Source of the DNA: Deltaproteobacteria bacterium
GTDB taxonomy: Bacteria; Desulfobacterota; Desulfobulbia; Desulfobulbales; VMSU01
NCBI GenBank assembly: GCA_013151175.1
Contig: JAADIV010000117.1
Span: 1 to 35,246 of the forward strand
Reading direction: 5' to 3'
DNA: 35,246 nucleotides
The position numbers and the translations under genes are program-made. This document shows, one piece after another, positions 1 through 8,871 of this stretch. Each line of letters opens with the position of its first letter. The stretch's first letter is position 1. The notes beneath the pieces were generated by a model. It ran no database searches. It was not told the origin of the DNA and saw only the letters and a program-made list of their open reading frames with translations.

Positions 1-1338
1 ATCCACGCTTTCGCTATAAAAATCAAGGACTGCGGCATTGGTCAGATCACCGATATGCTGACTGAGGAAGGCCTCGCTGCTGCGGGTTAAACAAAAGGTA
101 TTCTTTAACTCCGCCCCACAGGCAATAATCTCCGGCAGGCGGCGGGGCAGACGGACAGCCCGCGGCACATAGCCCCTTCCGCGTCTGAAGATATGATAAG
201 CGCCGGCCATATGACGACCTACCGAGTCATCAGCCCTGGTCAGAATTTCCCGATTATGCAATAAAAAAAAGTCCGCTATACCGGATAGTTGTTCCAAGGC
301 CTGCTCATTGGTAATACATATCGGCGCCCCGTTCTGATTACCGCTAGTCATCACCAGGACGGCCGGAGAATCAGGGGCGGCGAGAAGTAAATAATGAAGA
401 GGGGTATAGGGCAGCAAACAGCCCAACTCCATGATGCCCGGCGCCAAATTCGGGGCCAGGGTTGTCCCCACTTTTTTCGGCAGCAGCATAATGGGCCGCT
501 CCGGCGAGGCGGCAAAGGCTGCTGCTGCCGGACTTAGATGGCAATAACGCCGCATGGCCGCCAGATCGTTAACCATCACCGCCAGGGGTTTTGCGAGCCG
601 TCCCTTACGCCGCCGCAGTTTATCCACTGCCGCCTCATTTTCGGCATCCACCACCAAATGAAACCCGCCCAAGCCCCGAATAGCGACAATCATGCCGTCT
701 TTAAGGGCGCGTGCCGCCTGGAGAACGGGGTCAGGAGAGGCCAAGGGAACACCTTCGGCGTTATGCCAACTTAAACCAGGGCCACAGTCAGCACAGGCAT
801 TAGGCTCGGCATGAAAACGCCGGTTGTCGGGATTCTCATACTCAGACAGACAGGGGCCGCACATCTTAAAATGTTGCATGGAGGTGTTGGGCCGGTCGTA
901 GGGAATCCGCGAGATAATCGTAAAACGGGGGCCGCAATTGGTGCAGTTAATAAAGGGATAACGGTAACGCCGGTTGCCGCGATCAAACAATTCCCGCCGA
1001 CAATCCGGGCAGATAGAGGTATCCGGCGGAATTACACCATGAGAACCAAAACCGGCCCGGCTTTCCCGAATAACGAAGGCGGCAGCCGCGACCCGGCAGG
1101 AATGCTGAGTAATGGCCGTGATCCGGGCCATGGCCGGGGCCTTATCTCGCAGGGACGAGACAAAACCGGCCAGTTTCCCGCCTGGCGCACAAAGCTGGAT
1201 AATCACACCATCGGCGGTATTGGCCACATTGCCGTTGAGGGAAAATTGCCGGGCCAGGCGGTAAACAAAGGGCCTGAACCCTACCCCCTGGACAACGCCC
1301 CGTATATGCAGTTCAATATCTATATTTTCCAGCGGCAA
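1..1338 (-). CDS. hypF: Carbamoyltransferase HypF, [NiFe]-hydrogenase maturation (N-terminal part; runs off window start)
   Basis: Reverse-strand translation from a TTG at 1338: MPLENIDIELHIRGVVQGVGFRPFVY (acylphosphatase motif), then CPDCRREL...NCTNCGPRFTI...CGPCLSEY...CADCG zinc-finger pairs and LPYTPLHYLLL...VLVMTSGN (YrdC-like). Start abuts the stop of the upstream cytochrome gene. Not in the supplied ORF track. Confidence 0.93.
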   Translation of the reverse strand, partial: MPLENIDIELHIRGVVQGVGFRPFVYRLARQFSLNGNVANTADGVIIQLCAPGGKLAGFVSSLRDKAPAMARITAITQHSCRVAAAAFVIRESRAGFGSHGVIPPDTSICPDCRRELFDRGNRRYRYPFINCTNCGPRFTIISRIPYDRPNTSMQHFKMCGPCLSEYENPDNRRFHAEPNACADCGPGLSWHNAEGVPLASPDPVLQAARALKDGMIVAIRGLGGFHLVVDAENEAAVDKLRRRKGRLAKPLAVMVNDLAAMRRYCHLSPAAAAFAASPERPIMLLPKKVGTTLAPNLAPGIMELGCLLPYTPLHYLLLAAPDSPAVLVMTSGNQNGAPICITNEQALEQLSGIADFFLLHNREILTRADDSVGRHMAGAYHIFRRGRGYVPRAVRLPRRLPEIIACGAELKNTFCLTRSSEAFLSQHIGDLTNAAVLDFYSESVD

Positions 1339-1986
1339 TTACCCCTGTACTTTTCGTTCCTTAAATTTATATCCGCCCAACATGGAGGAAAGCATACCAT
1401 CCGGCGTTTTAATCTCATTCCAGATAGTTATGTAGACATGCACCAAGGTAAAAATGGCAAAATACCACATGCCCAGATGATGAACATAGCGGGCCGTCTG
1501 TTGGGGGCCAAAGATGGCAAGTCCCCAACTCTGCCAGAAAGCGCTTTCCGGGAAAAGCAGATAAAAACCACTGATTATCTGTGAAAGAGCGATGATAAAG
1601 GTCAGGAAATAGGCCATCGTGGCCAGACCATTATGCCCCAGGCCGTCATGCCGGTATTTTTCAATATAGAGGTACCCCCGCAGGGCGTGCCAGGCATCAG
1701 CTATATTCGCGGGCAGGTGCCGGACATAGCCGCAAAGACTCTCCTGGCGATTGCCAAAGAGGGCCAGGTAAATTCTGGCAATAATAGCGCCGCTGAAAAT
1801 AAAGGCGCAAATAAAATGGATGTAGCGAATATCGGCCATGGGGAAATGACCGCCGCCGGTAAGACTGCTGGTTACGGGATGACTAATATAAAGCCCTGTA
1901 AGGGCCAGAACAAGAACGGACAACGCCATGGCCCAATGATAGAGACGAAGCAGCCAACTCCAGGCAAATTTCTTTTCATATTGCAT
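1339..1986 (-). CDS. Ni/Fe-hydrogenase b-type cytochrome subunit
   Basis: ORF 1339..2067; likely start MQYEKKFAWSWLLRLYHWAMALSVLVLALTGLYI; multiple TM helices with conserved His; follows hydrogenase large subunit. Confidence 0.9.
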   Translation of the reverse strand: MQYEKKFAWSWLLRLYHWAMALSVLVLALTGLYISHPVTSSLTGGGHFPMADIRYIHFICAFIFSGAIIARIYLALFGNRQESLCGYVRHLPANIADAWHALRGYLYIEKYRHDGLGHNGLATMAYFLTFIIALSQIISGFYLLFPESAFWQSWGLAIFGPQQTARYVHHLGMWYFAIFTLVHVYITIWNEIKTPDGMLSSMLGGYKFKERKVQG

Positions 1987-2071
1987 GACCAAACTCCCTC
2001 GTTTTTGTTGCGGGTTTCCTGCCGGGCACCCCCTCCAATAGCCCGTCATGATACCAGGAGGCACCACACAC

Positions 2072-2092
2072 GGGCAGGTTTCAAACCTGCCC
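2072..2092. repeat. Perfect hairpin gggcaggttt-c-aaacctgccc (dispersed repeat copy 1)
   Basis: Perfect 10-bp stem read directly; second copy at 31277-31297. Confidence 0.8.
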
Positions 2093-2101
2093 CTACACTA
2101 T

Positions 2102-3802
2102 CTAAACCACCTTAACATTAATCATCTCTTTGCCGTCCGGATCAAGCATATGAACGGCACAAGCGATACAGGGGTCAAAGGAATGAATGGTTCGCAGGAC
2201 TTCAAGGGGCCTTTTGGCATCGGCTATGGGGGTGCCAACCAACGATGCCTCGTAAGGGCCGGGCTGACCTGCCTGATCCCGCGGGCCGGCATTCCAGGTG
2301 GACGGCACCACGCATTGATAATTCTTAATCCGGCCATCCCGAATAACAATCCAATGCGACAAGGCGCCGCGCGGGGCCTCATGGAAACCGTAACCACGTT
2401 GTTCTCCCTTGGGGAAGGTGGGCGGATTGAAAATCTCAAAATCGCCCCGGCCGATATTATCCACCAGAAGCTGCCAGTGTTTAACGGCCAGATCAGAGAG
2501 CATCGCCGCCCGAATAGCGCGGGCCGCGTGCCGGCCAATGGTAGAGTGCAGCGCCGCAGGCCCCACCTGAACGCCTGCCACGGCGCTTATCCTCTGTAGA
2601 GTACTATCGACATATTTTTTGGTTAATTCATGGCCAGTGGCATAGCCGACAAGAACCTGGGCCAGGGGGCCGACCTGCATGGGCTTGCCTTGAAAACGCG
2701 GGGCTTTGAGCCAGGAGTATTTACCGTCATCCTGAAAATCGGTGTATTTGGGAACGGTATCCTCTTCGTAGGGGTGGCGACTCCAATCGCCGTCATACCA
2801 AGCGTGGGCAATGGACTCAACAACGTTATCACGAAAATAGGCGTCGTGGAAACTTTTTATCGACTTTACCGTGCCAAGATCGCCATTCATGATAGTGCCG
2901 CCGGGCAAGTCGAATTTAGTGCCTGCCGTGTCCAACACCATATCCGGCACCGCCAGATAATTTGTTACTCCCGCCCCGTATTGCGTCCAATCCTTATACA
3001 AGGCGCCAATGGCAATCACATCAGGCAGATAGACCTGCTTAATAAAACCACGCACCTCCCCTATGAGTTGTTTCATCCAGTAAAGCCGATCCATATTGAG
3101 CGTGGTCTCATTGTCGGGATTAATGGCCGTGGTAACGCCGCCAACAGCAAAATTTTGGATATGGGGGCTCTTACCGCCGATAATGGCTATAGCCTGATTG
3201 GCCTTGCGCTGATAATCCAGGGCTTCAAGATAATGAGATACCGCCATGAGATTGACCTCCGGCGGCAGGGTCATGGCCGGATGCCCCCAATAACCGTTGG
3301 CAAAAGGGCCAAGCTGACCGCTGTCCACCAGGGCCTTGATCTTCGCCTGTACCGCCCGAAAGCGTTTCGCCCCGTTGCCCGGCCATTCGGAAAGACCGGC
3401 GGCCAGAGCGGCGGTCTTTTGGGGATCGGCTTTAAGGGCTGAAACCACATCCACCCAGTCTAGGGCGGACAAGGCATAAAAATGGACAATATGATCGTGG
3501 AGGGTATGAAGAGCCATAACCATATTTCTGATATATTGAGCGTTCAGGGGAATTTCCATCCCCAGGGCGTTTTCCACCGTCCGTACTGAGGCCAAGGCAT
3601 GCACAGTAGTGCATACCCCGCAAATCCGTTGGGTAAACAACCAGGCATCACGCGGATCACGGCCCTGCAGAATTAATTCAATACCACGCCACATCTGGCC
3701 GGAGGACCAAGCCTTGTTTATCTTGCCGGCTGCGATCTCGGCATCAATTCTCAGGTGTCCTTCAATCCGGGTAATAGGATCAACTGTAATTCTCTGTGCC
3801 AT
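2102..3802 (-). CDS. [NiFe]-hydrogenase large subunit
   Basis: 566 aa; RICGVCTTVHALASVRTVENALG (L1) and C-terminal DPCIACAVH (L2) followed by a short tail; Cys, not Sec, at the Ni ligand. Confidence 0.97.
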   Translation of the reverse strand: MAQRITVDPITRIEGHLRIDAEIAAGKINKAWSSGQMWRGIELILQGRDPRDAWLFTQRICGVCTTVHALASVRTVENALGMEIPLNAQYIRNMVMALHTLHDHIVHFYALSALDWVDVVSALKADPQKTAALAAGLSEWPGNGAKRFRAVQAKIKALVDSGQLGPFANGYWGHPAMTLPPEVNLMAVSHYLEALDYQRKANQAIAIIGGKSPHIQNFAVGGVTTAINPDNETTLNMDRLYWMKQLIGEVRGFIKQVYLPDVIAIGALYKDWTQYGAGVTNYLAVPDMVLDTAGTKFDLPGGTIMNGDLGTVKSIKSFHDAYFRDNVVESIAHAWYDGDWSRHPYEEDTVPKYTDFQDDGKYSWLKAPRFQGKPMQVGPLAQVLVGYATGHELTKKYVDSTLQRISAVAGVQVGPAALHSTIGRHAARAIRAAMLSDLAVKHWQLLVDNIGRGDFEIFNPPTFPKGEQRGYGFHEAPRGALSHWIVIRDGRIKNYQCVVPSTWNAGPRDQAGQPGPYEASLVGTPIADAKRPLEVLRTIHSFDPCIACAVHMLDPDGKEMINVKVV

Positions 3803-3805
3803 TAT

Positions 3806-4903
3806 TTAGTCCTCCTTTGTCCGGTCGCTGCCAGCCCCTTTTATAATCCGCCTGCCGATCCCCACTGCGGCGTGAATACCAATGGCAGCGCCGGTAACAG
3901 CCAAAATTTTCTTGCCGGCAGAATCCGCCCCAACCACAATTCCCTGACCGCCGCCGGGAATCTCAACACCTGGCAGCCGCTCGTAGAACGGCGTCATGGT
4001 ATCCCAAAAACCAGGCTCAGTACAACCAATACAGCCATGCCCAACTCCCACCGGCCAGGCGCCTACATCGCAGAAACGCACCACCGGGCAATTGGAGAAG
4101 GTTTCCGGCCCCTTGCAGCCCACCTTGTAAAGGCAATAGCCCTGTCTGTGGCCGCTGTCACCGAACTGCTCGACAAAACGGCCCTCATCGAAATGAGGAC
4201 GGCGCTCACATTGATCGTGAATCTTGCGGCCATAGGCAAACATGGGGCGGCCCAACTTATCCAAAGCGGGGAATTTTTTATAGGTAAGAAAGTGGAGAAC
4301 CGTACCCAAAAACGAAATGGGATTGGGGGGACAACCAGGGATATTAACAATCACCTTATCCTTAACCAGATCCTGAACACCCACGGCACCGGTAGGGTTA
4401 GGAGCCGCGGCCTGAATACCGCCAAATGAGGCACAGGCGCCAATGGCGATAATTGCCGCGGCGTGCGGGGCGGTATCGGCCAGAATATCCACAGCAGTGC
4501 GATTGCCAATTTTGCAATAGATGCCGTTATCCTTAGTGGGGATGGCGCCTTCCACCACTAAAATAAACTTACCGTTATATTTTTTGATGGTCTCTTGCAG
4601 GACATCTTCGGCCTGATAGCCGGCGGCGGCCATTACCGTTTCGTGATAATCCAGGGAAATGAGATCGAGAATAAGACGGGCAAAATCGGGATGAGAGGCC
4701 CGCAACAGGCTCTCGGTACAGCCGGTGCATTCCTGAAAATGGAGCCAAACAACCGGTGGCCGGGCGGGACTGGCCGCCGCTGCCGCCAATCGGGGAATCA
4801 TGGCGTCCGATAATCCCATGGCCGCCGCAACCGTGGCACAAACCTTGAGGAAATCACGGCGGCTTAATGGGGCCAATTCGGATTCGCTGAATGTTCTTGG
4901 CAT
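3806..4903 (-). CDS. [NiFe]-hydrogenase small subunit with Tat signal and C-terminal anchor
   Basis: MPRTFSESELAPLSRRDFLKVCATVAAAMGL Tat motif; ECTGCTESLLR; GCPPNPISFLGTVLHFL; C-terminal hydrophobic helix. RBS ggagg upstream of ATG at 4903. Confidence 0.96.
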   Translation of the reverse strand: MPRTFSESELAPLSRRDFLKVCATVAAAMGLSDAMIPRLAAAAASPARPPVVWLHFQECTGCTESLLRASHPDFARLILDLISLDYHETVMAAAGYQAEDVLQETIKKYNGKFILVVEGAIPTKDNGIYCKIGNRTAVDILADTAPHAAAIIAIGACASFGGIQAAAPNPTGAVGVQDLVKDKVIVNIPGCPPNPISFLGTVLHFLTYKKFPALDKLGRPMFAYGRKIHDQCERRPHFDEGRFVEQFGDSGHRQGYCLYKVGCKGPETFSNCPVVRFCDVGAWPVGVGHGCIGCTEPGFWDTMTPFYERLPGVEIPGGGQGIVVGADSAGKKILAVTGAAIGIHAAVGIGRRIIKGAGSDRTKED

Positions 4904-5011
4904 AACAACCTCCTTCTGTAGGCCGCCGGAGAACGGATAGCGCCTCCTCCGGGGCAATGTTTGGCGGGAGGGGAGATGTTTGCGGGTTAAAACAACTCCC
5001 CTGTCACTCTC

Positions 5012-5038
5012 TTATTACTAATCATAAACGGTTGTCAA
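5012..5038 (-). promoter_or_regulatory. Candidate sigma70-like promoter for the hydrogenase operon (TTGACA-N15-TAATAA)
   Basis: Reverse strand ttgacaaccgtttatgattagtaataa upstream of the small-subunit gene; spacing is short. Confidence 0.35.
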
Positions 5039-5073
5039 GAACTTTTTAGGTATTTATACTTAATTTAAATAGA

Positions 5074-5730
5074 TTATGAGCTTACATTAATTTTAACCTC
5101 TATTTCCCTGGCATCCTCCGTACCATTGAGAGACTTGACGAAGCCGGCAACAGTCTTGGAAAGGGCGTCCTGCACAAAGGATTTCAGCGGAACACTGCAG
5201 CCGTTGACCCAAAGCATGGTTTTTTTTGGGCCTCTCGGCGCGGCATCGGCGAGGAAATGGTTCTTGATAAAATCAGCGATGACGCGGCTGTCATTGATAT
5301 CGAAGAGACAGTCATATTCTATTGGCAGGTCGGTGGCCACGGCAATAACTCCCTTTTCGCTCTCCCGCAGCTTCTGTTTGGGGTCACGCGCCACCTCAAT
5401 CTTGGCCACACCACTAGCGGTCTTGAAGCCCTCACCAATAACAATATCAACATCGGCAAAATAACGATGGGCCAGGGTGGTGAGCGGCTCCTGCCGGTTT
5501 TCGGTCATCATGACCATCTGGTCGGGGGCAACAAAAAGGACGGAATCCGCCCCGGCCTGCCGGTGTTTATAAGAGTCCGTGCCCGGCGTGTCAAAGGCGA
5601 TACTGGTCTCTTCGCTTGATTTGATCACCGCCACCTGATAACCCGTCTCCTTCAGATGCCTGACCACCTGACTGACCAAGGTAGTTTTACCACTGTCGTG
5701 CCAACCAATAAATGTGACTATTTTAGGCAT
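5074..5730 (-). CDS. mobB: Molybdopterin-guanine dinucleotide biosynthesis protein MobB
   Basis: MPKIVTFIGWHDSGKTTLVSQVVRHLKETGYQVAVIKSS P-loop plus DTPGTDSYKHRQAGAD and VIGEGFK motifs. Confidence 0.9.
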   Translation of the reverse strand: MPKIVTFIGWHDSGKTTLVSQVVRHLKETGYQVAVIKSSEETSIAFDTPGTDSYKHRQAGADSVLFVAPDQMVMMTENRQEPLTTLAHRYFADVDIVIGEGFKTASGVAKIEVARDPKQKLRESEKGVIAVATDLPIEYDCLFDINDSRVIADFIKNHFLADAAPRGPKKTMLWVNGCSVPLKSFVQDALSKTVAGFVKSLNGTEDAREIEVKINVSS

Positions 5731-5809
5731 TTGCCAACCTCTGCTGTTTTAATTATACTACGGCCGCAGTTTCGTATGTAAACCCCATTAAATACACACA
5801 GTCAAGCCT

Positions 5810-6379
5810 ATGTCTTTTAACGCTGTTCTTCTCATCGCCGTAGCTCTGGCAGTTGATGCCTTTGCGGTTGCCCTGGTTGCCGGCATTACCCTGCCGCGGG
5901 TAACCATGCGCCATACCCTAAGACTGGCCTGCTATTTCGGCATATTTCAGGCGGGGATGAATTTTATCGGCTGGGGCCTCGGGCTATCGGTACGATCTCT
6001 TATTGGCCGATTCGATCATTGGATAGCCTTTGCCCTTTTGGCCATCATTGGCGGCAAAATGATTATTGAAGCCTTACAGGACAAGGAGAGCAGGGCCGAA
6101 CCCGGCGACCCCACCAGAGGACGTACCGTGGTTATTTTGGCGGTAGCTACCAGCATTGACGCCCTGGCTGTGGGGCTCAGCTTTGCGATCCTAAAGGTGG
6201 ATATCTGGTTTTCGGCCCTGGTGATCGGCATTGTCGCCGCTACTTTTACTGCCATCGGCATCAATCTGGGGCATTTTGTCGGCAATTCGTCCCGACTAGG
6301 CTCCAGGATAGAGATTATCGGCGGCTTGGTATTAATTATTATCGGCCTGAATATCCTGCGGCAACACGGGGTGTTCTAG
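5810..6379 (+). CDS. mntP: Manganese efflux pump MntP
   Basis: 189 aa, six predicted TM segments, duplicated motifs ALAVDAFAVALVAGI and ATSIDALAVGLSFAIL. Confidence 0.92.
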   Translation: MSFNAVLLIAVALAVDAFAVALVAGITLPRVTMRHTLRLACYFGIFQAGMNFIGWGLGLSVRSLIGRFDHWIAFALLAIIGGKMIIEALQDKESRAEPGDPTRGRTVVILAVATSIDALAVGLSFAILKVDIWFSALVIGIVAATFTAIGINLGHFVGNSSRLGSRIEIIGGLVLIIIGLNILRQHGVF

Positions 6380-6541
6380 GAGTCTGTCGGACTTAGACAA
6401 AATCTACTGCAAATTCGAGAAATCGGCCCATATTCCCATGGATTTTCGTTAAATAGCCCTGCTATTCGCCTCAAATCCATGAAAATCTGGTCTCGATTTC
6501 TCAAATTTTCGCTACGATTCTCTAAGTCCGACAGACTCCTA
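6377..6541. repeat. 165-bp imperfect palindrome with 21-bp perfect terminal inverted repeats
   Basis: Left arm taggagtctgtcggacttaga (6377-6397), right arm tctaagtccgacagactccta (6521-6541); inner halves also partly complementary; centre hairpin aatagc-cct-gctatt at 6452-6466. Confidence 0.9.
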
Positions 6542-7774
6542 ACAACCCCATCTATCCCGAAGCCGTTTTACCGCCTCCTTAACATCTTCCACATCACCAA
6601 AGGCCGAAAGGCGAAAATAGCCCTCGCCGCTTGGCCCAAAGCCGCTACCGGGTGTCCCCACCACATGACATTCACTCAACAGTTTATCAAAAAAATCCCA
6701 ACTGGCCATTTCTTCCGGAGTTTTTAACCATATATAGGGCGAGTTCTCCCCGCCAAAACAGGTAATTCCCGCTGCCGTCAAGCCTTCACGAATGAGCCGG
6801 GCATTGTGCAGATAATAATCGATGGTTGCGGTAATTTGCGTCCAGCCTTCATCGGAGTAAACCGCTGCCGCTGCTTTCTGTACCGGGTAAGAAACACCGT
6901 TGAACTTGGTGCCTTGCCGCCGATTCCATAACTGATTCAAGGCGATTTTTTCACCCCCGAAGGTGCGGGCGCCAAGTTCTTCCGGCACAATGGTCAGGCC
7001 GCAGCGCACCCCGGTAAAACCGGCGGTCTTGGAAAATGAGCGGAATTCAATGGCGCAATTTTTAGCACCTGGTATCTCGTAAATGGAGTGAGGAATGCCG
7101 GGCTGGCGAATAAAGGCCTCATAGGCGGCATCGAAGAGAATTATCGACTCATTGGCAACAGCATAATCCACCCAGACCTGCAACTGTTCCCTGGTTGCCA
7201 CAGTGCCGGTGGGATTATTGGGATAACAGAGATAGATGATATCAACTTTTTCGACAGGCAGAGCCGGGGTGAAATTATTCTCCGCCGTCATGGGCAGATA
7301 GGTTATGCCCTCGTAATAGCCACGGCTGTCGGCCTCACCGCTGCGGCCAATCATCACGTTGGTATCAATATAAACGGGATAAACCGGATCACAGATGGCA
7401 ATCTTATTATCCAGGGCGAAGATATCTAAAATATTAGCGGTATCACATTTAGAGCCGTCAGAGATAAACACCTCGGCGGCCTTAAGCTCCACCCCCAACG
7501 GCTTATACGCCTTCTCTATGATGACTTCGCTCAACCATTGATAGCCATGCTCCGGGCCATAGCCATGGAATGACTCCCGCCGGGCCAGATCATCTATACC
7601 GGCATGAAAAGCCTCAACAACTGCCGGGGCCAACGGCCTGGTAACGTCACCAATTCCCAGGCGAATAAGCCTGGCATCGGGATTGGCAGCCGCAAATTGC
7701 TGCACCCGGCGGCCAATTTCCGGAAAGAGATAGCCGGCCTGTAACTTCAGATAATTGTCATTAATATGTGCCAT
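6539..7774 (-). CDS. dapL: LL-diaminopimelate aminotransferase
   Basis: 411 aa; [68 protein letters not shown] (PLP Lys motif). Confidence 0.93.
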   Translation of the reverse strand: MAHINDNYLKLQAGYLFPEIGRRVQQFAAANPDARLIRLGIGDVTRPLAPAVVEAFHAGIDDLARRESFHGYGPEHGYQWLSEVIIEKAYKPLGVELKAAEVFISDGSKCDTANILDIFALDNKIAICDPVYPVYIDTNVMIGRSGEADSRGYYEGITYLPMTAENNFTPALPVEKVDIIYLCYPNNPTGTVATREQLQVWVDYAVANESIILFDAAYEAFIRQPGIPHSIYEIPGAKNCAIEFRSFSKTAGFTGVRCGLTIVPEELGARTFGGEKIALNQLWNRRQGTKFNGVSYPVQKAAAAVYSDEGWTQITATIDYYLHNARLIREGLTAAGITCFGGENSPYIWLKTPEEMASWDFFDKLLSECHVVGTPGSGFGPSGEGYFRLSAFGDVEDVKEAVKRLRDRWGC

Positions 7775-7791
7775 ATTGATTCCTGATAAAG

Positions 7792-7945
7792 TAACTGCTC
7801 ACAGGGTACCGAATCTACTTCGTTATCGCCCTGCTCACGTACAGGGAGTACGCTTCACAGGACGATGCCTCGCATCTCCGGCACCCTGTGAGCAGTTACA
7901 AGTCCTGGGTTATTGATTATTGCTGATCAGGGGGTGAGTAGTTAC
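7792..7945. mobile_element. MITE-like palindromic element, copy 1
   Basis: TIRs taactgctca / tgagtagtta; internal inverted repeat (g)taactgctcacagggt / accctgtgagcagttac centred at 7845; flanking direct repeat cctgataaag (7782-7791 and 7946-7955). About 103/108 bases identical to copy 2 over the palindromic part. Confidence 0.85.
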
Positions 7946-8089
7946 CCTGATAAAGTAATTTATTGTCTGCCATAAAGCCCGATACAGGCAATTTCCCTCG
8001 TAACGCAACCCCGTTATATTATCCGAAAATGGGGCAAAAAGACATATATATTCATCTGCCCCACGCATTAATTTAATGCTTATTTGGGC

Positions 8090-8118
8090 TTGACAAATAA
8101 ACCGGCCCCGCTTATTTT
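8090..8118 (+). promoter_or_regulatory. Candidate sigma70-like promoter (TTGACA-N17-TATTTT)
   Basis: ttgaca at 8090-8095, tatttt at 8113-8118, upstream of CDS 8168. Confidence 0.5.
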
Positions 8119-8167
8119 AGTGAGCATATACACAAAACATCAAACCATAAAAGGAGTTTAAAAGTAA

Positions 8168-8548
8168 ATGAAAAACGGTAAAATTGCGATCCCCTCAGAT
8201 GGGAACGGCGGTCTTGACGGCACGCGGTCAAACCATTTCGGCCATTGTGATATATTCACTGTTGTCGAGGTGAAAGACGGCGTTATCGAGAAAGTTTCAA
8301 CGCTAAAAAACGTAGAGCATGGCCAGGGCGGCTGCATGGTGCCGATTGACCTTCTGGGACAGCACCGAATTAACGCCATAGTGGTTGGCGGCATAGGCGC
8401 TCGACCCCTCATGGGTTTTAAACAGGCAGGTATCGAAGTTTACTACGATGACAAACAGGCTGAAATCCGGCCCGTTGTTGAAGATCTCATAGCCGGCAAT
8501 CTGGCGGTCATGGCCGACAACCAGGCATGCGGCGGCCATTGCCATTGA
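8168..8548 (+). CDS. NifX/NafY-family (dinitrogenase iron-molybdenum cofactor) protein
   Basis: MKNGKIAIPSDGNGGLDGTRSNHFGHCDIFTVVEV...VVGGIGARPLMGFKQAGIEVYY; C-terminal CGGHCH; RBS aggag upstream. Confidence 0.85.
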   Translation: MKNGKIAIPSDGNGGLDGTRSNHFGHCDIFTVVEVKDGVIEKVSTLKNVEHGQGGCMVPIDLLGQHRINAIVVGGIGARPLMGFKQAGIEVYYDDKQAEIRPVVEDLIAGNLAVMADNQACGGHCH

Positions 8549-8580
8549 GCGGCACGACAACGATCGTATGCGCAGAAAAC

Positions 8581-8619
8581 ATGAAAATAGCTGTAACCGC
8601 AGAGGGCGCTGATCTGTAG
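8581..8619 (+). pseudogene. Possible truncated remnant of a second NifX/NafY-like gene
   Basis: ATG frame reads MKIAVTAEGADL then TAG; resembles the N-terminus of this family. Confidence 0.4.
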
Positions 8620-8871
8620 GCGGCACAGAGTAGAAGGCCGGAATAGGTTTTAAAGGTGTGCGTAAATTTTATAGGCTTGCAAAAAATCTGAAATTGATTA
8701 ATACCCCCTGAGAATTGATTTTTTTGTTAAAAGTTGAGAAACCAATTACGTCCAGGTACCCCCATCAGGGAGTGAACGGGGAACATTTTGCCCATTGTTC
8801 TCGGATGACGGTTGGCCCTGGGCGGCCTATAACTTCGGCATATATGCCGGCAATAAATTAGGGAGAATACC

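Noticed and set aside
811-1584. 257-aa plus-strand ORF
   Set aside because: Antisense to hypF and the cytochrome b gene, whose reverse-strand motifs are unambiguous; composition is a shadow ORF.
2630-3442. 270-aa plus-strand ORF
   Set aside because: Antisense shadow of the hydrogenase large subunit.
2102-3802. Possible selenocysteine [NiFeSe] hydrogenase
   Set aside because: The C-terminal motif is DPCIACAVH with ordinary Cys codons; no in-frame TGA.
3755-4429. 224-aa plus-strand ORF
   Set aside because: Antisense to the hydrogenase small subunit; no recognisable motifs.
6479-6727. 82-aa plus-strand ORF starting inside the palindrome
   Set aside because: Spans the palindrome arm and antisense dapL; not protein-like.
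8701-8871. Possible riboswitch or structured leader upstream of rph
   Set aside because: Only a short palindrome (cggcatatatgccg) is visible; no known riboswitch core motif recognised.
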